A stretch of DNA of 64,000 nucleotides, taken from Kribbella qitaiheensis (lineage in GTDB: Bacteria > Actinomycetota > Actinomycetes > Propionibacteriales > Kribbellaceae). The DNA lies in the NCBI RefSeq assembly GCF_014217565.1, contig NZ_CP043661.1, positions 5,456,001 to 5,520,000 of the forward strand. The letters run 5' to 3'. The notes under the pieces were generated by a model. It had not been told where the DNA came from. It saw only the letters and a list, made by a program, of their open reading frames with translations, and ran no database searches. Shown here piece after piece: positions 47,798 to 57,272 of the stretch. A program made the translations under genes and the position numbers. Numbering within the stretch: position 1 is the stretch's first letter; each line of letters starts with the position of its first letter.

Positions 47798-48844
47798 ATG
47801 AGTGAGTCCGCCCCGGTCAACAACAGGACGGAATCCAAGGCCGGTAAGAGGGTCACCAGTTTCAACGAGGGCACCGGTCGGCTGGCGGCGATCCTGCTCT
47901 CACCGACATTGATCGTGCTGGCACTGGTCGTGCTCTACCCGATCGTGTCGGCGCTCCGCGAGTCGCTGTACACCAGTGGTCAGCGCCTCGACGCGAACGG
48001 CTTCATCGTCAAGGGTTCGACCTTCGTCGGGCTCGACAACTACTCGGCGATCTTCCACGGCGACACCGCCGACCGGTTCTGGACCGCCTTCTACAACACG
48101 ACGTTCTTCACCGTCGTCTGCGTCGTTCTCGAGACGGTGCTGGGCGTCGCGATGGCGCTCATCATGCACAAGGCGTTCCGGGGCCGGTCCGTCGTCCGGG
48201 CCGCGATCCTGGTGCCGTGGGCGATCCCGACCGTGGTGTCGGCGCTGCTGTGGAAGTGGATCTTCCAGGCCGACGGCATCGCGAACACCTTGCTCGGATC
48301 ACAGATCCTGTGGTCGACCGACGGCTGGCAGGCCAAGCTGTCGATCATCGTGGCCGATACCTGGAAGACGGCACCCTTCATCGGGCTGCTGGTGCTCGCC
48401 GGTCTGCAGACCATCCCGGCCGAGGTCTACGAGGCGGCCAAGGTGGACGGGGCGAGCGTCCTTCAGACGTTCCGCCGGATCACGTTGCCGCTGGTGAAAC
48501 CGGCACTGCTGGTGGCAGTGCTGTTCCGCATCCTCGACACGCTGCGGATCTTCGACCTGCCGTTCGTCCTGGTCGGGCCGCACAAGCCTTCGGTGGAGAC
48601 GTTGTCGATGCTCGGGTACGACGAAGCGTTCAACACCAGATACGGGCCGGCGGCGGCGTACGCGACTGTGCTGTTCGTGTACGTCGCGGCGGTGGCCTAC
48701 GTGTTCGTGAAACTGCTCGGCGCCGACGTGATCGGCGAGGCCCGGGCGAAGAAACCGGGCGGAGGCGGTCGCGCGCAGCGTAAGCGAGATGCGGCGCTGC
48801 CCGCTCCGGCCGTCGGCGTTACCAGCGTGGGAGGTGGAATGTAA
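47798..48844 (+). CDS. Sugar ABC transporter permease (MalF-type)
   Basis: 348 aa with six main membrane helices. The EAA loop is EVYEAAKVDGASVLQTFRRITLPLVKP (about residues 205-231), which docks the ATPase. The N-terminal segment RLAAILLSPTLIVLALVVLYPIVSAL is the usual first helix. The C-terminus has a cytosolic basic extension (RAKKPGGGGRAQRKRD). ATG at 47798 has AAGGAGGCAGCG upstream. It overlaps the next gene by one base (TAATG). Confidence 0.95.
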   Translation: MSESAPVNNRTESKAGKRVTSFNEGTGRLAAILLSPTLIVLALVVLYPIVSALRESLYTSGQRLDANGFIVKGSTFVGLDNYSAIFHGDTADRFWTAFYNTTFFTVVCVVLETVLGVAMALIMHKAFRGRSVVRAAILVPWAIPTVVSALLWKWIFQADGIANTLLGSQILWSTDGWQAKLSIIVADTWKTAPFIGLLVLAGLQTIPAEVYEAAKVDGASVLQTFRRITLPLVKPALLVAVLFRILDTLRIFDLPFVLVGPHKPSVETLSMLGYDEAFNTRYGPAAAYATVLFVYVAAVAYVFVKLLGADVIGEARAKKPGGGGRAQRKRDAALPAPAVGVTSVGGGM

Positions 48845-49725
48845 TGGCCACCGATATGAAGGTGAAGCCGTTGCCGGCCGAGGCGATCAAGGCTGCTGAG
48901 GCGAGTCCCTGGCGTCGGTGGGCGCCGCTGGTCGGCGTGGCACTGATCGTCATCTACTGCCTGGCGCCGTTCTACTGGATGGTCGTCTCGGCCTTCCGGC
49001 GGCCGAGTGACCAGTTCTCCAACGCCGTCATCCCGGCACCGTTCTCGTTCCAGAACTTCAAGGACGTGTTCGGGGCCGGCAACGGGTTCGGCCGGGGCCT
49101 GCTGAACAGCCTGCTGGTGGCCGGCACCGTGACGATCCTGACCCTGCTGATCGGCATGGTCGCGGCGTACACGCTGGCCCGGCTGGACTTCAAGTTCAAG
49201 AACGCGGTGCTGGCGATCATCATCACCACCTCGATGTTCCCCGGCATCTCGCTGGTGATCCCGTTGCTGAAGCTGTTCATCAACATCAAGTGGATCAACA
49301 CCTACCAGGCGATGATCGTGCCCAGCCTGTCGTTCGCGCTGCCGTTGGCGGTGTGGAACCTGACCGCGTTCTTCCGGCAGATGCCGCGGGAACTCGAGCA
49401 GGCGGCGATGGTCGACGGCTGTACGCCGGCGCAGGCGTTCCGCAAGGTGATCATCCCGCTGGCGGCACCGGGTGTGTTCACCACCGCGATCATCACCTTC
49501 ATCGCGGCCTGGAACGAGTTCCTGATCGCGCTGAGCATGACCAACAAGAAGTCGGTCCAGACGGCGAACGTGATCATCTCGCAGTTCGTCGGCACGACCG
49601 GCCGGGACCAGCCCTTCGGCAGCCAGATGGCAGCCGGTGTGGTGGTCACGATTCCCCTCGTGATCGCGGTGCTGATCTTCCAGCGCCGCATCGTGGCCGG
49701 GCTGACCGCCGGAGGTGTGAAGTGA
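48844..49725 (+). CDS. Sugar ABC transporter permease (MalG-type)
   Basis: 293 aa, six membrane helices. EAA loop: ELEQAAMVDGCTPAQAFRKVIIPLAAPG. Typical C-terminal PLVIAVLIFQRRIVAGLTAGGVK. It forms the channel with the preceding MalF-type permease. Its stop overlaps the GTG of the small Arg/Asp repeat ORF (GTGA), implying coupled translation of that ORF. Confidence 0.95.
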   Translation: MATDMKVKPLPAEAIKAAEASPWRRWAPLVGVALIVIYCLAPFYWMVVSAFRRPSDQFSNAVIPAPFSFQNFKDVFGAGNGFGRGLLNSLLVAGTVTILTLLIGMVAAYTLARLDFKFKNAVLAIIITTSMFPGISLVIPLLKLFINIKWINTYQAMIVPSLSFALPLAVWNLTAFFRQMPRELEQAAMVDGCTPAQAFRKVIIPLAAPGVFTTAIITFIAAWNEFLIALSMTNKKSVQTANVIISQFVGTTGRDQPFGSQMAAGVVVTIPLVIAVLIFQRRIVAGLTAGGVK

Positions 49726-49850
49726 GTTCCGACGACCGGGCCCGTCGTGACCGGGAGAACCAGGACCGGCGCGACCGGGAGGAGCGGGACCGCCGGGACC
49801 GCGAGGACCGGGACCGTCGTGACCGGGAAGAGCGCGACCGGCGGCGGTAG
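49722..49850 (+). CDS. 42-residue Arg/Asp/Glu repeat peptide coupled to the ABC permease
   Basis: A GTG at 49722 overlaps the stop of the permease gene (GTGA), and 42 codons follow to TAG at 49848-49850. The peptide starts MSSDDRARRDRENQ and continues as RDREERDRRD repeats: nearly every residue is Arg, Asp or Glu. Such mixed-charge repeats make a single extended, salt-bridge-rich helix or a disordered tail. There is no other gene between it and the terminator. Real expression is likely from the start-stop overlap but not proven; no known family. It could also be a former C-terminal extension of the permease, separated by a stop codon. Confidence 0.5.
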   Translation: MSSDDRARRDRENQDRRDREERDRRDREDRDRRDREERDRRR

Positions 49851-49870
49851 CCGACCGTAGTACGGACGAA

Positions 49871-49897
49871 GGAGGCCGGAGCTGAGCTCCGGCCTCC
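49871..49897. terminator. Bidirectional terminator between the ABC operon and the alpha-glucosidase gene
   Basis: GGAGGCCGGAGC at 49871-49882 and GCTCCGGCCTCC at 49886-49897 form a perfect 12-bp stem with a three-base loop, placed between two convergent genes and extended at the base by ACGAA/TTCGT flanks. Confidence 0.9.
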
Positions 49898-49908
49898 TCT
49901 GTCGTTCG

Positions 49909-51549
49909 TCAGACCTTGAGCCAGGCCGTGGCGTCCACGGGGAGCTTGTTGTCGGTCAGGGATTCGCTGGCCAGCAGCACCTCGGAGTGGGCGGGGAGGT
50001 CGATCGCTTCGCCGCTGAGGTTGACCACGCAGCGGAAGCCGGGATCGCGGGTGAACGACAGCACACCCTCGGCGGCTTCCTGGTCCCACGTCAGCCTGCC
50101 TTCGCCGAGGGCCTCCTGGTCGTGGCGGATGCGCAGGGCTGCCTTGTAGAGGGCCAGGTGGCTCTCCGGGTCAGCAGCCTCGGCCTCGGCGGTCAGCGCG
50201 GCCCAGTCGGCCGGCTGCGGCAGCCACGGCTGTCCGTCGCCAGTTCCGAACCCGTACGGCGGCTCGCTGCCGCTCCACGGAATGGGCACCCGGCAACCAT
50301 CGCGACCGCGCACGGTGTGGCCGGAGCGCTCCCAGGTCGGGTCGTCCAGGACCTCTTCGGGCAGGTCCTCCACCTCGGGCAGGCCGAGCTCATCACCCTG
50401 GTAGATGTACGCGCCACCAGGCAGAGCCAGTTCGAGTAGTGCGGCCGCGCGGGCCCGCCGCAGCCCCAGAGCCAGGTCCACCGGTACTACACCGGCTCCT
50501 TCCAGCGCATCCCGCTTGGCCCGTCCGTACCGGGTGCGGTGCCGGATCGTGTCGTGGTTGCTCAGCACCCACGTCGCCGGCGCACCCACCGCCCACAGGC
50601 TCTCGGTGGTGTAGTCGATCACCTCGCGCAGTTCCTTCGCGTCCCACGTACTACGCAGTACGTCGAAGTTGAAGGCGGAGTGCAGCTCGTGCGGACGGAC
50701 GTACTGCGCCAGTCGCTCGGCCGGCGACAACCAGGCTTCGGCGACGAACACCCGCGGGCCTTCCGGCGTATCGGCGTACTCGTCGGCGATCGCGCGCCAG
50801 CGCTGGTGGATCGTGTGCACGCCGGGCTGGTCGTAGAACGGGTTGCCGACGTACTTGTCCCTGGTCGGCTCACCGTCATGCAGCGGTACGTCGGGCAGCG
50901 TCGCGTCCTTGGCCATCGAGTCGGCCACGTCGATCCGGAAGCCGTCGATGCCGCGGTCGAACCAGAACCGCAGGATCGAGTCGAACTCCGCGATCACGTC
51001 GGGATGGTCCCAGTTCCAGTCCGGCTGGGAGATGTCGAACAGGTGCAGGTACCACTGACCGTCGTCGATCTGCTGCCAGGCGGGACCACCGAACGCGGCC
51101 GGCCAGTTGGTCGGCGGCAGCCCACCCTCCTTGCCGTCGCGGAACCAGAACAGCTCCCGCTCCTTCGAGCCCTTGCCGGCCGCCAGCGCGGCCTTGAACC
51201 ACGGGTGCTCCCAGGAGCAGTGGTTCGGCACGAGGTCGATCAGGATCCGGATCCCGAGCGCGTGCGCCTCCGCGATCAGCGCGTCGGCGTCGGCCAGCGT
51301 GCCGAACTCCGGGTTGATGTCGCGGTAGTCGGACACGTCGTAGCCGCCGTCGAGCAGCGGGGACGGGTACCACGGACTGATCCAGATCGCGTCGATGCCG
51401 AGATCGGCCAGATACGGCAGCCGGGCCCGGATCCCGTTCACATCGCCGGTACCGTCACCGTCCGCGTCGGCGAACGACCGCGGGTACACCTGGTACACGA
51501 CGGCGCTGCGCCACCAGTCGTCAACTGGTCTGCTCGCTTGTTCTGTCAT
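49909..51549 (-). CDS. GH13 alpha-glucosidase (oligo-1,6-glucosidase type)
   Basis: 546 aa. The four conserved GH13 regions are visible: DLVPNHCS (I), GFRIDVADS with nucleophile D207 (II), VFVAEAW with acid E271 (III), and LSNHDTIRH with D333 (IV). The opening WWRSAVVYQVYPRSF and GDGTGDVNGI are typical of the alpha-glucosidase/oligo-1,6-glucosidase subfamilies. No signal peptide: it acts on imported oligosaccharides, agreeing with the adjacent transporter. I chose ATG at 51549 (MTEQASRPVDD); the open frame extends far upstream but overlaps sucC antisense. Confidence 0.95.
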   Translation of the reverse strand: MTEQASRPVDDWWRSAVVYQVYPRSFADADGDGTGDVNGIRARLPYLADLGIDAIWISPWYPSPLLDGGYDVSDYRDINPEFGTLADADALIAEAHALGIRILIDLVPNHCSWEHPWFKAALAAGKGSKERELFWFRDGKEGGLPPTNWPAAFGGPAWQQIDDGQWYLHLFDISQPDWNWDHPDVIAEFDSILRFWFDRGIDGFRIDVADSMAKDATLPDVPLHDGEPTRDKYVGNPFYDQPGVHTIHQRWRAIADEYADTPEGPRVFVAEAWLSPAERLAQYVRPHELHSAFNFDVLRSTWDAKELREVIDYTTESLWAVGAPATWVLSNHDTIRHRTRYGRAKRDALEGAGVVPVDLALGLRRARAAALLELALPGGAYIYQGDELGLPEVEDLPEEVLDDPTWERSGHTVRGRDGCRVPIPWSGSEPPYGFGTGDGQPWLPQPADWAALTAEAEAADPESHLALYKAALRIRHDQEALGEGRLTWDQEAAEGVLSFTRDPGFRCVVNLSGEAIDLPAHSEVLLASESLTDNKLPVDATAWLKV

Positions 51550-51735
51550 GGCATCCAGCCTTTCACGCGCCCGCAAGCAACCTGTGACGGTCGTCTCAGC
51601 GCGCACCCCGACTGTCGCCGCCGAGGTAAAGGTGGCTAGTCTCAGGCAACGGAACGCGCCGGCGACCGTGCCCTCTGTATGCACTCGCAGCCTGCCGCGG
51701 CCCACCCCCGAACAGGCGAGAGAGGGACCACAGTC

Positions 51736-52908
51736 GTGGATCTGATGGAGTACCAGGCGAAGACTGTCTTCGCCAAGCACGGTGTGCGGACGACCGTCGG
51801 TGAGGTCGTCACCACGCCGGAGGAAGCCCGCGCCGCAGCCGAGAAGATCGGCGGCAAGGTGGTCGTCAAGGCCCAGGTGCTGACCGGTGGCCGTGGAAAG
51901 GCAGGCGGCGTCAAGCTGGCCTCCTCGCCCGACGAGGCCGAAGAGCACGCGCGAGCCATCCTTGGATTGGACATCAAGGGCCACGTCGTCCGGACGCTGA
52001 ACATCGTCCCGGCCGCCGCGATCGCCGAGGAGTACTACTTCTCCTTCCTGATCGACCGGGCCAACCGCAACTACCTCTGCATCGCCTCCGCAGCCGGCGG
52101 GATGGAGATCGAGGAGGTCGCGCACACGAACCCGGACGCGGTCGCCAAGATCTCGATCGACCCGGCCGCCGGTGTCGACGAGGCCAAGGCCCGCGAGATC
52201 GCCGAGGCGGCCGGCTACCCGGCCGACGTCCTCGACGCGGCGGCGGTCGAGATCGCCAAGCTGTACCAGGTCTTCGTCACCGAGGACGCCTCGCTGGTCG
52301 AGGTGAACCCGCTGGTCAAGCTGGCCGACGGCTCGATGGAGGCGCTCGACGGCAAGGTCACGCTGGACGAGAACGCGGACTTCCGGCACCCGGAGCACGC
52401 CTCCTTCGCGGACAGCTCGGCCGAGGACCCGCTGGAGGCGAAGGCCAAGGCCAAGGGCCTCAACTACGTGAAGCTCGACGGTTCCGTCGGCATCATCGGC
52501 AACGGCGCCGGCCTGGTCATGTCGACCCTCGACGTGGTCGCGTACGCCGGTGAGGAGTTCGGTGGGGTCAAGCCCGCGAACTTCCTCGACATCGGCGGCG
52601 GCGCGTCCGCCGAGGTGATGGCGAACGGGCTGGAGATCATCATCTCCGACCCGCAGGTGGAGAGCGTCTTCGTCAACGTCTTCGGCGGCATCACCGCCTG
52701 TGACGCGGTCGCGAACGGCATCGTGCAGGCCTTCGAGTTGCTGGCCGCCCGCGACGAGCACGTGAGCAAGCCGCTGGTCGTCCGGCTGGACGGCAACAAC
52801 GCCGAGGAGGGTCGCCAGATCCTCGACAACGCCGGTCTGGCCGGCCTCGAGCGCGTGGACACGATGGACGGTGCGGCCAAGCGGGCCGCCGAGCTGGCAG
52901 CGAAGTAA
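51736..52908 (+). CDS. sucC: Succinyl-CoA ligase beta subunit
   Basis: 390 aa. [17 protein letters not shown] is the standard start and fixes the GTG at 51736 (ribosome site GAGAGAGGGACC). ATP-grasp domain with [21 protein letters not shown]-terminal CoA-ligase domain with [13 protein letters not shown] and [30 protein letters not shown]. Together with SucD it interconverts succinyl-CoA and succinate with ADP/GDP phosphorylation in the TCA cycle. Twelve bases before sucD. Confidence 0.97.
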   Translation: MDLMEYQAKTVFAKHGVRTTVGEVVTTPEEARAAAEKIGGKVVVKAQVLTGGRGKAGGVKLASSPDEAEEHARAILGLDIKGHVVRTLNIVPAAAIAEEYYFSFLIDRANRNYLCIASAAGGMEIEEVAHTNPDAVAKISIDPAAGVDEAKAREIAEAAGYPADVLDAAAVEIAKLYQVFVTEDASLVEVNPLVKLADGSMEALDGKVTLDENADFRHPEHASFADSSAEDPLEAKAKAKGLNYVKLDGSVGIIGNGAGLVMSTLDVVAYAGEEFGGVKPANFLDIGGGASAEVMANGLEIIISDPQVESVFVNVFGGITACDAVANGIVQAFELLAARDEHVSKPLVVRLDGNNAEEGRQILDNAGLAGLERVDTMDGAAKRAAELAAK

Positions 52909-52920
52909 GGGACAACGGAC

Positions 52921-53811
52921 ATGTCGATCTTCCTCACCAAGGACAGCAAGGTCATCGTCCAGGGCATGACCGGCTCCGAGGGCACCAAGCACACCACCCG
53001 GATGCTTGCCTCCGGCACCAACATCGTCGGCGGCGTGACGCCCGGCAAGGGCGGCCAGTCAGTCGAATTCGACGGTAAGGCGATCGCCGTCTTCGGCTCG
53101 GTCGCCGAGGCCGTCAAGGAGACCGGCGCGGACGTGTCGGTCGTCTTCGTGCCGCCGAAGTTCACCAAGGGCGCGGTCTTCGAAGCCATCGACGCCGGCG
53201 TCGCGCTGGTCGTCGTGATCACCGAAGGCGTCCCGGTGCACGACACCGCGGCGTTCTTCGCGCACGCCCAGGCGTCCGGCACGACCCGGATCATCGGGCC
53301 GAACTGCCCCGGCATCATCAGCCCGGGCGAGTCCAACGTCGGCATCATCCCGGCCAGCATCGCGGGCGCCGGCCGGATCGGCCTGGTCTCCAAGTCGGGC
53401 ACGCTGACCTACCAGATGATGTACGAGCTGCGGGACTTCGGTTTCTCCAGCGCGATCGGCATCGGTGGCGACCCGATCATCGGGACGACCCACATCGACG
53501 CGCTGCAGGCGTTCCAGGACGACCCGGACACCGACGCGATCGTGATGATCGGTGAGATCGGTGGCGACGCCGAGGAGCGGGCGGCCGCGTTCATCAAGGA
53601 GAACGTGACCAAGCCGGTCGTCGGGTACGTCGCGGGCTTCACCGCGCCGGAGGGCAAGACGATGGGCCACGCCGGCGCGATCGTCTCCGGCTCGTCCGGT
53701 ACGGCGGCCGCGAAGCAGGAGGCACTCGAGGCCGTCGGCGTCAAGGTCGGCAAGACGCCGTCCGAGACCGCCAACCTGATGCGCGACATCATGCGGGACC
53801 TGAACAAGTAG
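52921..53811 (+). CDS. sucD: Succinyl-CoA ligase alpha subunit
   Basis: 296 aa. CoA-binding Rossmann domain begins with [28 protein letters not shown] and the active-site phosphohistidine H250 in [13 protein letters not shown] are present. It forms the enzyme with SucC. ATG at 52921 follows sucC by 12 bp. A strong hairpin follows its stop. Confidence 0.97.
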   Translation: MSIFLTKDSKVIVQGMTGSEGTKHTTRMLASGTNIVGGVTPGKGGQSVEFDGKAIAVFGSVAEAVKETGADVSVVFVPPKFTKGAVFEAIDAGVALVVVITEGVPVHDTAAFFAHAQASGTTRIIGPNCPGIISPGESNVGIIPASIAGAGRIGLVSKSGTLTYQMMYELRDFGFSSAIGIGGDPIIGTTHIDALQAFQDDPDTDAIVMIGEIGGDAEERAAAFIKENVTKPVVGYVAGFTAPEGKTMGHAGAIVSGSSGTAAAKQEALEAVGVKVGKTPSETANLMRDIMRDLNK

Positions 53812-53826
53812 CCAAGCCGTTGCTAG

Positions 53827-53868
53827 CGTCCGAAGAGACGAGGGTCAGGACCCTCGGCTCTTCGGACG
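53827..53868. terminator. Strong bidirectional terminator after sucCD
   Basis: CGTCCGAAGAG and CTCTTCGGACG form the outer 11-bp stem; CGAGGGTC and GACCCTCG form the inner 8-bp stem with a two-base loop, with one mismatch between the stems. It sits between the convergent sucD and the next minus-strand gene. Confidence 0.9.
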
Positions 53869-53883
53869 TTGCGGTTGGGAAGA

Positions 53884-55224
53884 TTACTTGTACAGCGGGG
53901 CGCGTTCCGCGGCGCGGGTGAGTACGTCGGTGAAGGCCTTGTCGCTGATGTCGAGGTTCTTCAGCACCGGGAACAGCACGTAGACCGCGCTCGACCCGTT
54001 CGAGGCGATGCCGATCCTGTAGGTGGCGACCTTGCCGCCGCCGGTGTCGTACGCCGCCCGCCAGGCTTCGCCCTTGATGCTGCCGACCGTGATCGAGTCC
54101 GTCGTCTTCACCGTCACGGCGTCGCCGCTGGCCTTCGCGCAGCCGTCGACGTTCTTGCGGATCCCGGTGACGAACGCCGTCGCCGCCGCGGGGCTCGCGT
54201 ACTTCGACACCGTCGCGTCCAGCCCGAACTCGGTCGGTACGTCGGCGTCCGGGGTCACGTACGTCAGCGACTTGTAGCCGATCGCCTTCGCCTTCTTCAG
54301 GTCGATCTTCTCGCAGCCGGTCCCGCTCCGGGTGGTGCTGGTCGCGCTCACCCACGGCTTGTTCACCGCCGTCAGCACGGGCAGGTCGATCGGCGCCATG
54401 AAGCCCGGCGACTCGCTGCTCGGGAGCAGGGCCGGCGTCGCCGACGGCGTACCGGTGGTGCAGCCGGCGCCCGGCTGGTCGCAGATCCGCTTCAGCCCGG
54501 CGCCCGCAGTACTGAGGACGCCGTCAGGTTTGGGGACCGCGGTGCCGGAGCTGTCGTACTCGAGCACCATCGTGGCCTGGCCGGCCGTACTGACGGAGAT
54601 GGTCCGGTAGTTGCTGGTCTTCTCACCGGTGGGCTGGCCGAAGATCGCGACGATGCCGCGCTCGCCCAGCCCGGTGGTGCTGTAGCTGGCGACCAGGCGC
54701 ATCTGCGGGGTGACGCAGGCGCTGAGCCAGCCGGTGATCGTGGTGTAGGTCTTGCCCGCGGCGGTCGAGTCGTTGGAGACCTCGACGTACTGGACCGCGG
54801 TGTCCCTGGTGGTCGGGTTGCGGAAGTTGCGGACCCAGGTCCGGATACCGGCCGGGTCGGCGAACCGCTGCGGCTGGCAGACGAACGACTTGTCCGGCGC
54901 GGTGCTGCCGTCGGCGGTCGCGGAGATCGCCCAGGCGCCGGCCGGTGTCAGCGACTTCACGGTGGGCGCGTCGATCAGGGCGTTGGCGTCGGCGAGCAGG
55001 TTCGCGTCGCCCTTGTGCTTGTCGTCGTCGCCGCCGTCGGTCTTGGAGCCGGCCGAATCGCCGCCGCCGAACGCGTTCACGGCCACGACGCCACCGCCGC
55101 CGACTACGAGCAGGACGGCCGCTCCGGCGCCGATCAACTGGTTACGACGGCGGGACTGAGCCCGGCGCGCCTCCCGGGCCGCGGCACGACTACCGCCGCG
55201 TGGTGCACGGTGGGAACCCGACAC
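53884..55224 (-). CDS. Membrane-anchored extracellular protein, hypothetical
   Basis: 446 aa. Basic N-terminus (1-28, RAAAREARRAQSRRRN), one membrane helix (about 29-52, GAGAAVLLVVGGGGVVAVNAFGG), then a Gly/Asp/Lys linker and an extracellular domain with several Cys and two related halves, each containing a WxxxxxRN/ IRKNVDGC type region. No enzymatic motifs recognised. GTG at 55224 is preceded by AGGAGGTCGAGAGCGA. The gene is divergent from the PerM-like gene and lies where mycobacteria have other membrane genes. Confidence 0.7.
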   Translation of the reverse strand: MSGSHRAPRGGSRAAAREARRAQSRRRNQLIGAGAAVLLVVGGGGVVAVNAFGGGDSAGSKTDGGDDDKHKGDANLLADANALIDAPTVKSLTPAGAWAISATADGSTAPDKSFVCQPQRFADPAGIRTWVRNFRNPTTRDTAVQYVEVSNDSTAAGKTYTTITGWLSACVTPQMRLVASYSTTGLGERGIVAIFGQPTGEKTSNYRTISVSTAGQATMVLEYDSSGTAVPKPDGVLSTAGAGLKRICDQPGAGCTTGTPSATPALLPSSESPGFMAPIDLPVLTAVNKPWVSATSTTRSGTGCEKIDLKKAKAIGYKSLTYVTPDADVPTEFGLDATVSKYASPAAATAFVTGIRKNVDGCAKASGDAVTVKTTDSITVGSIKGEAWRAAYDTGGGKVATYRIGIASNGSSAVYVLFPVLKNLDISDKAFTDVLTRAAERAPLYK

Positions 55225-55366
55225 TCGCTCTCGACCTCCTGACTGATTCCGCCCGACGGTACCCGGTGGCCCGGCATACACCCGGAGAGCCAGCCTGCCG
55301 AAGTCTTCCATACCTCGGCGTGTCCGCACGAGCGGTCCCCTCCCGGCGGGCGACGATGGGAGTCAG

Positions 55367-56632
55367 ATGACCGACATGCTGAGCCGCCCAGGCAGCCGTG
55401 ACGGCGGTTCGCCGCAACCGTCCGACCCGTCCGTCGCCGCACCGACGAAGCCGGTGCTGCTGTCGGCCGTGATCGGCGCTGGTGCCTGCCTGCTGACCGG
55501 TCTGCTGGCCTGTGCGGCAGTCGCGGTGGTCGGCTGGCTCGCCGCGTCCTTCGGTGGCGCCTCCGGGGCGGTCCGGGCCGGTGCCGCGGTGTGGCTGGTG
55601 GCCCACAAGGCCGGAGCCACGTTCGGCGGCGGCTCTGTCACGATCGCCCCGCTCGGGCTGACCCTGTTCCTGGCCTGGTGCCTGTACCGCGGGGGCCGCT
55701 TCACAGCCCGGGTCAGCGGGGCCGATAAGAGCCGCGAACTGGCCCTGGCGTCCGGGGTGCTCGCGCTCACCTACGGCCTCGGCGCACTGATCATCGCGCT
55801 GTTCACCTCCGACGACACCGTGAAGGTCTCGCCGGCGTCGGCCTTCCTCGGCGCTGCGGTGCTGGCGCTCGTCGCCGGCACAGCAGGGGTCTTGGTGGAG
55901 TCCGGTGCCGCCCATGACATCTCCGATGCGACCCCGACCGGCCTGCGCGACGCAGTACCGGCTGCTGCCGCCGCAGTGCTGACCGTGGTGGCCATAGCCG
56001 CACTCCTGTACGCCGTGGTCCTGGCGATCCACTTCTCCCGCGTCACCTCGATGCTGGAGCTCTTGGACGCGGGCGTGGTCGGCTCTGTCGTGCTGTTCGC
56101 GATCTGCTTGATGCTGCTCCCGAACGTGCTCCTGTACGTCGTGTCGTTCCTCGCCGGACCTGGTTTCCAGCTCGGGGTGGGCACGTCGATCGCACCGACC
56201 GGTGTAGACGTGGGGAACCTGCCCGCGCTGCCGCTGCTGGCCGCAGTACCGGCTGACGGCGCTACCTCGACGTACCTGCTCGTGCTGACCGCCCTGGTCC
56301 CGCTGGCGGCGGGTGTGGTCGCTGGGCTGGTGATAGCCCGGCGTGGGCTGAAGACGGCGGAGTCGGAGGCGCTCGGCTGGGACGCGTTCGCGCTGCGGGG
56401 TGCGATCGCCGCCCTGGTCGCCGGATTCGCGCTGCTCGTCCTGATGGTGCTGGCGGGCGGTTCGGCCGGTCCGGGCCGGATGGCCGAGGTGGGGATCCCC
56501 GGCGCGGTCGCCGCCGCCGGAGTGCTCACGGCCGGGATGGCGATCGGCGCGGCGATCACGGCGGGCGTGGTGGCCGCCCGGCGTCCGGTGGTAGCAGAGG
56601 CCGACACCGGACCCGGTGACATCGAGCGATAG
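55367..56632 (+). CDS. PerM-like / DUF6350 polytopic membrane protein
   Basis: 421 aa with about 9-10 membrane helices (VLLSAVIGAGACLLTGLLAC onward) and little soluble sequence. It lies between sucD and purN, the position of perM (Rv0955) in mycobacteria, where the protein supports cell division; the composition and length agree with DUF6350. Function here is inferred from position. ATG at 55367. It ends 10 bp before the purN start. Confidence 0.8.
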   Translation: MTDMLSRPGSRDGGSPQPSDPSVAAPTKPVLLSAVIGAGACLLTGLLACAAVAVVGWLAASFGGASGAVRAGAAVWLVAHKAGATFGGGSVTIAPLGLTLFLAWCLYRGGRFTARVSGADKSRELALASGVLALTYGLGALIIALFTSDDTVKVSPASAFLGAAVLALVAGTAGVLVESGAAHDISDATPTGLRDAVPAAAAAVLTVVAIAALLYAVVLAIHFSRVTSMLELLDAGVVGSVVLFAICLMLLPNVLLYVVSFLAGPGFQLGVGTSIAPTGVDVGNLPALPLLAAVPADGATSTYLLVLTALVPLAAGVVAGLVIARRGLKTAESEALGWDAFALRGAIAALVAGFALLVLMVLAGGSAGPGRMAEVGIPGAVAAAGVLTAGMAIGAAITAGVVAARRPVVAEADTGPGDIER

Positions 56633-56642
56633 GGTTTGCCGG

Positions 56643-57272
56643 GTGACAGACCCGGTTGCGCCTCATCCCCCCGCGCGTCTGGTCGTGCTGATCTCGGGTT
56701 CCGGTTCGAACCTGCAAGCACTGCTGGACGCCTGCGAAGACCCGGCGTACGGCGCTCAGGTGGTCGCCGTCGGCGCGGATCGCGACGGCATCGCCGGGCT
56801 CGAGCGGGCGGCCGCCGCGGGTGTCCCCAGCTTCGTGCACAAGGTGAAGGACCACGCCGAACGAGCCGACTGGGATCGCGCGCTGACCGCCTCCGTCGCG
56901 CAGTACCAGCCTGATCTGGTCGTCTCGGCCGGATTCCTGAAGCTGGTCGGCGACGACTTCCTCGGCAGCTTCGGCGACCGCTACATCAACACCCACAACG
57001 CGCTGCTGCCGGCCTTCCCCGGCATCCACGGCCCCCGCGACGCGCTCGAGTACGGCGTGAAGGTGGCCGGCGCGACCCTCTTCTTCGTCGACGGCGGGGT
57101 GGACACCGGGCCGATCATCGGCCAGGTGGTCGTGCCCGTCGAGGACGACGACACCGAAGAAACCCTGACGGAGCGGATCAAGGAGGTCGAACGCCGCCAG
57201 CTGGTGGAGTGGGTCGGCCGGCTGGTCCGCAACGGCTGGACCATCACCGGACGAAAGGTCATGACGAAGTGA
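56643..57272 (+). CDS. purN: Phosphoribosylglycinamide formyltransferase
   Basis: 209 aa. [19 protein letters not shown] at the N-terminus, the catalytic N116 and H118 in [13 protein letters not shown], and D154 in GGVDTGPII form the active site. It transfers the formyl group of 10-formyl-THF to GAR, third step of purine synthesis. GTG at 56643. The stop overlaps the purH start (GTGA). Confidence 0.97.
   Translation: MTDPVAPHPPARLVVLISGSGSNLQALLDACEDPAYGAQVVAVGADRDGIAGLERAAAAGVPSFVHKVKDHAERADWDRALTASVAQYQPDLVVSAGFLKLVGDDFLGSFGDRYINTHNALLPAFPGIHGPRDALEYGVKVAGATLFFVDGGVDTGPIIGQVVVPVEDDDTEETLTERIKEVERRQLVEWVGRLVRNGWTITGRKVMTK

Noticed and set aside
49722-49850. C-terminal part of the MalG-type permease by readthrough
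   Set aside because: The charged ORF is in a different frame from the permease and overlaps its stop as GTGA, so simple readthrough would not produce it.
51550-52992. N-terminal extension of the GH13 gene by 480 residues antisense to sucC
   Set aside because: The extension has no family sequence and is antisense to sucC; the GH13 fold begins right after the ATG at 51549.
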